Shown piece by piece: positions 63,329-64,000 of a DNA stretch of 64,000 bases. Source of the stretch: Lachnospiraceae bacterium (GTDB lineage: Bacteria > Bacillota > Clostridia > Lachnospirales > Lachnospiraceae); assembly GCA_017431515.1 (NCBI GenBank), contig JAFRKV010000038.1, positions 62,001-126,000 on the forward strand. The letters are read 5' to 3'. A model generated the notes under the pieces. It saw only the letters and a program-made list of their open reading frames with translations. It made no database searches and was not told where the DNA came from. A program made the translations under genes and the position numbers. Each line of letters starts with the position of its first letter. The first letter of the stretch is position 1.

Positions 63329-63752
63329 AGCGATTTTTTTAACAATGCTGGGTTTTTCCATGGGTTTACTGATCGGGGCTGTGATTTATGTGTCGGCGGC
63401 ACCGCCGGAGGATCTTTTGAACCGGGGGAAGTTGATGGCGCAGCTGATCGGGTCCGGGATCTACGGCGCCATTGCCATGGGCGGTTCCGCCGTTTATGAG
63501 ATCGAGAAATGGAGTCTGCTGCGGGCTACATTGACGCATTATATCACCACCTTTGCGTCTTTTTTTGTCGTAAACTTTCTTCTGGGTTGGTTTGACGGCA
63601 TAGGGGTACTGATCGCGTTTCTGTGTTTTTCTGGTGCGTATTTTGTTATCTGGATCATACAGTATGCCTCCTGGAAACGGGAGATCCGTAAGATCAATGA
63701 GGACCTCTCCGAAATGATCATGAAGGACAAGATCGATCAGTCACGCATGTAA
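63312..63752 (+). CDS. DUF3021 membrane protein
   Basis: A 146-residue protein with four membrane helices (~8-28, 42-62, 72-95, 100-122) and a charged C-terminal tail (KREIRKINEDLSEMI). Length, topology and position right behind LytTR genes are those of DUF3021, the usual membrane partner of receiver-less LytTR regulators. The start overlaps the end of regulator 2 by 17 bases. It probably transmits an envelope signal to the LytTR proteins. Confidence 0.85.
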   Translation: MNIKNKAIFLTMLGFSMGLLIGAVIYVSAAPPEDLLNRGKLMAQLIGSGIYGAIAMGGSAVYEIEKWSLLRATLTHYITTFASFFVVNFLLGWFDGIGVLIAFLCFSGAYFVIWIIQYASWKREIRKINEDLSEMIMKDKIDQSRM

Positions 63753-63825
63753 ACGACCGTTTACGCATCCAAAACGACCGATTGCGCAGGATCGCTTGAA
63801 GGGAGAGGCGCAGGGAGCGTATGGT
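63751..63825 (+). promoter_or_regulatory. LytTR-type operator and promoter, site 4
   Basis: AAACGACCGTTTACGCATCC and AAACGACCGATTGCGC repeat with 21-base period (ACC at 63756 and 63777). TTGAAG (63796-63801), 18-base spacer, TATGGT (63820-63825); the -10 starts 43 bases from the second ACC. The first repeat overlaps the DUF3021 stop. It drives the GG-leader peptide gene at 63874. Confidence 0.75.
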
Positions 63826-63873
63826 GAAGGTGGGACCAAATACACCCGGTCAGATGCATGGAGGGACGGAAGG

Positions 63874-64000
63874 ATGGAAGAAAAGCTGAACAGGAAACTG
63901 GAAGATGACATGCTGCTGCAGGCGACAGGCGGCGTGACGAAGGATGCAGACTGTCTGCCGGATTATGATGCGACAGGTGTTGTGGAAAAGCAGATGGGAA
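63874..64000 (+). CDS. Double-glycine leader peptide, island member 2 (partial)
   Basis: The gene runs off the window after 42 codons. Its leader MEEKLNRKLEDDMLLQATGG is 20 residues, with Leu -12, Leu -7, Ala -4 and Gly-Gly, and matches the peptide at 48026 in the NRK-x-ED core. The visible core is VTKDADCLPDYDATGVVEKQMG with one cysteine. GGAGGGA upstream. It follows the secretion operon and its own LytTR-type promoter, making it the most likely cargo. Confidence 0.8.
   Translation, partial: MEEKLNRKLEDDMLLQATGGVTKDADCLPDYDATGVVEKQMG

Overview
The window looks like chromosome from an anaerobic Firmicute of the Lachnospiraceae/Clostridia type. Seen: moderately GC-rich coding sequence, strong AGGAGG-type ribosome sites, a butyryl-CoA pathway operon, LL-diaminopimelate aminotransferase, an ABC pair of the NHLP bacteriocin-export class, LytTR/DUF3021 regulators and several 'SseB', 'DUF5721' and 'DUF3798' type proteins. 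The species cannot be named from sequence alone.

Layout. 1-3.8 kb: a folded dispersed repeat, an esterase-like hydrolase, a tocopherol-cyclase-like protein and a convergent Glu/Pro-rich protein. 4.0-9.3 kb: thiolase, 3-hydroxybutyryl-CoA dehydrogenase, butyryl-CoA dehydrogenase, EtfB and EtfA, with no crotonase. 9.3-14.2 kb: an ECF vitamin-transporter S component, two double-glycine leader peptides and a large propeller/HD-GYP protein. 14.2-26.4 kb: housekeeping genes (hypB, guaB, a eukaryotic-type hisA, dapL, typA, cobO, dapA-dapB, asnA, lepB, clpX). 26.5-41.1 kb: cold-shock protein, DUF5721, transglutaminase lipoprotein, SseB, two GGDEF proteins, hydrolases, tRNA-Gly(GCC), a CstA operon with a DUF389 remnant, CinA and an alanyl-tRNA editing protein, a zinc-binding lipoprotein behind a Fur-family operator. 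41.2-64 kb: an accessory island, nearly all on the plus strand.

The island is the most interesting part. It carries a SpoIIE-type phosphatase, an ABC-2 exporter operon, a GG-leader peptide with a lipoprotein, a DUF3798 lipoprotein with a hybrid histidine kinase, a GAF-ABC ATPase fusion with an FtsX permease, and then a compact secretion operon: short NHLP secretion protein, C39-peptidase ABC exporter, second ABC exporter, STAS protein, two LytTR regulators (the second frameshifted) and DUF3021. A second GG-leader peptide begins at the window edge.

Four promoters in the island share one architecture: a pair of ACCGAATA-like direct repeats with exactly 21 bp period, and a -10 hexamer 42 or 43 bp downstream of the second ACC. 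They stand before the ABC-2 operon, the two GG-leader peptides and the secretion operon. The period and position are those known for LytTR-family activators, and the LytTR genes lie inside the regulated cluster. I infer a self-contained LytTR regulon that makes, exports and perhaps resists or senses small leader peptides. The two other GG peptides at 10.3-10.7 kb could be exported in trans by the same C39 transporter.
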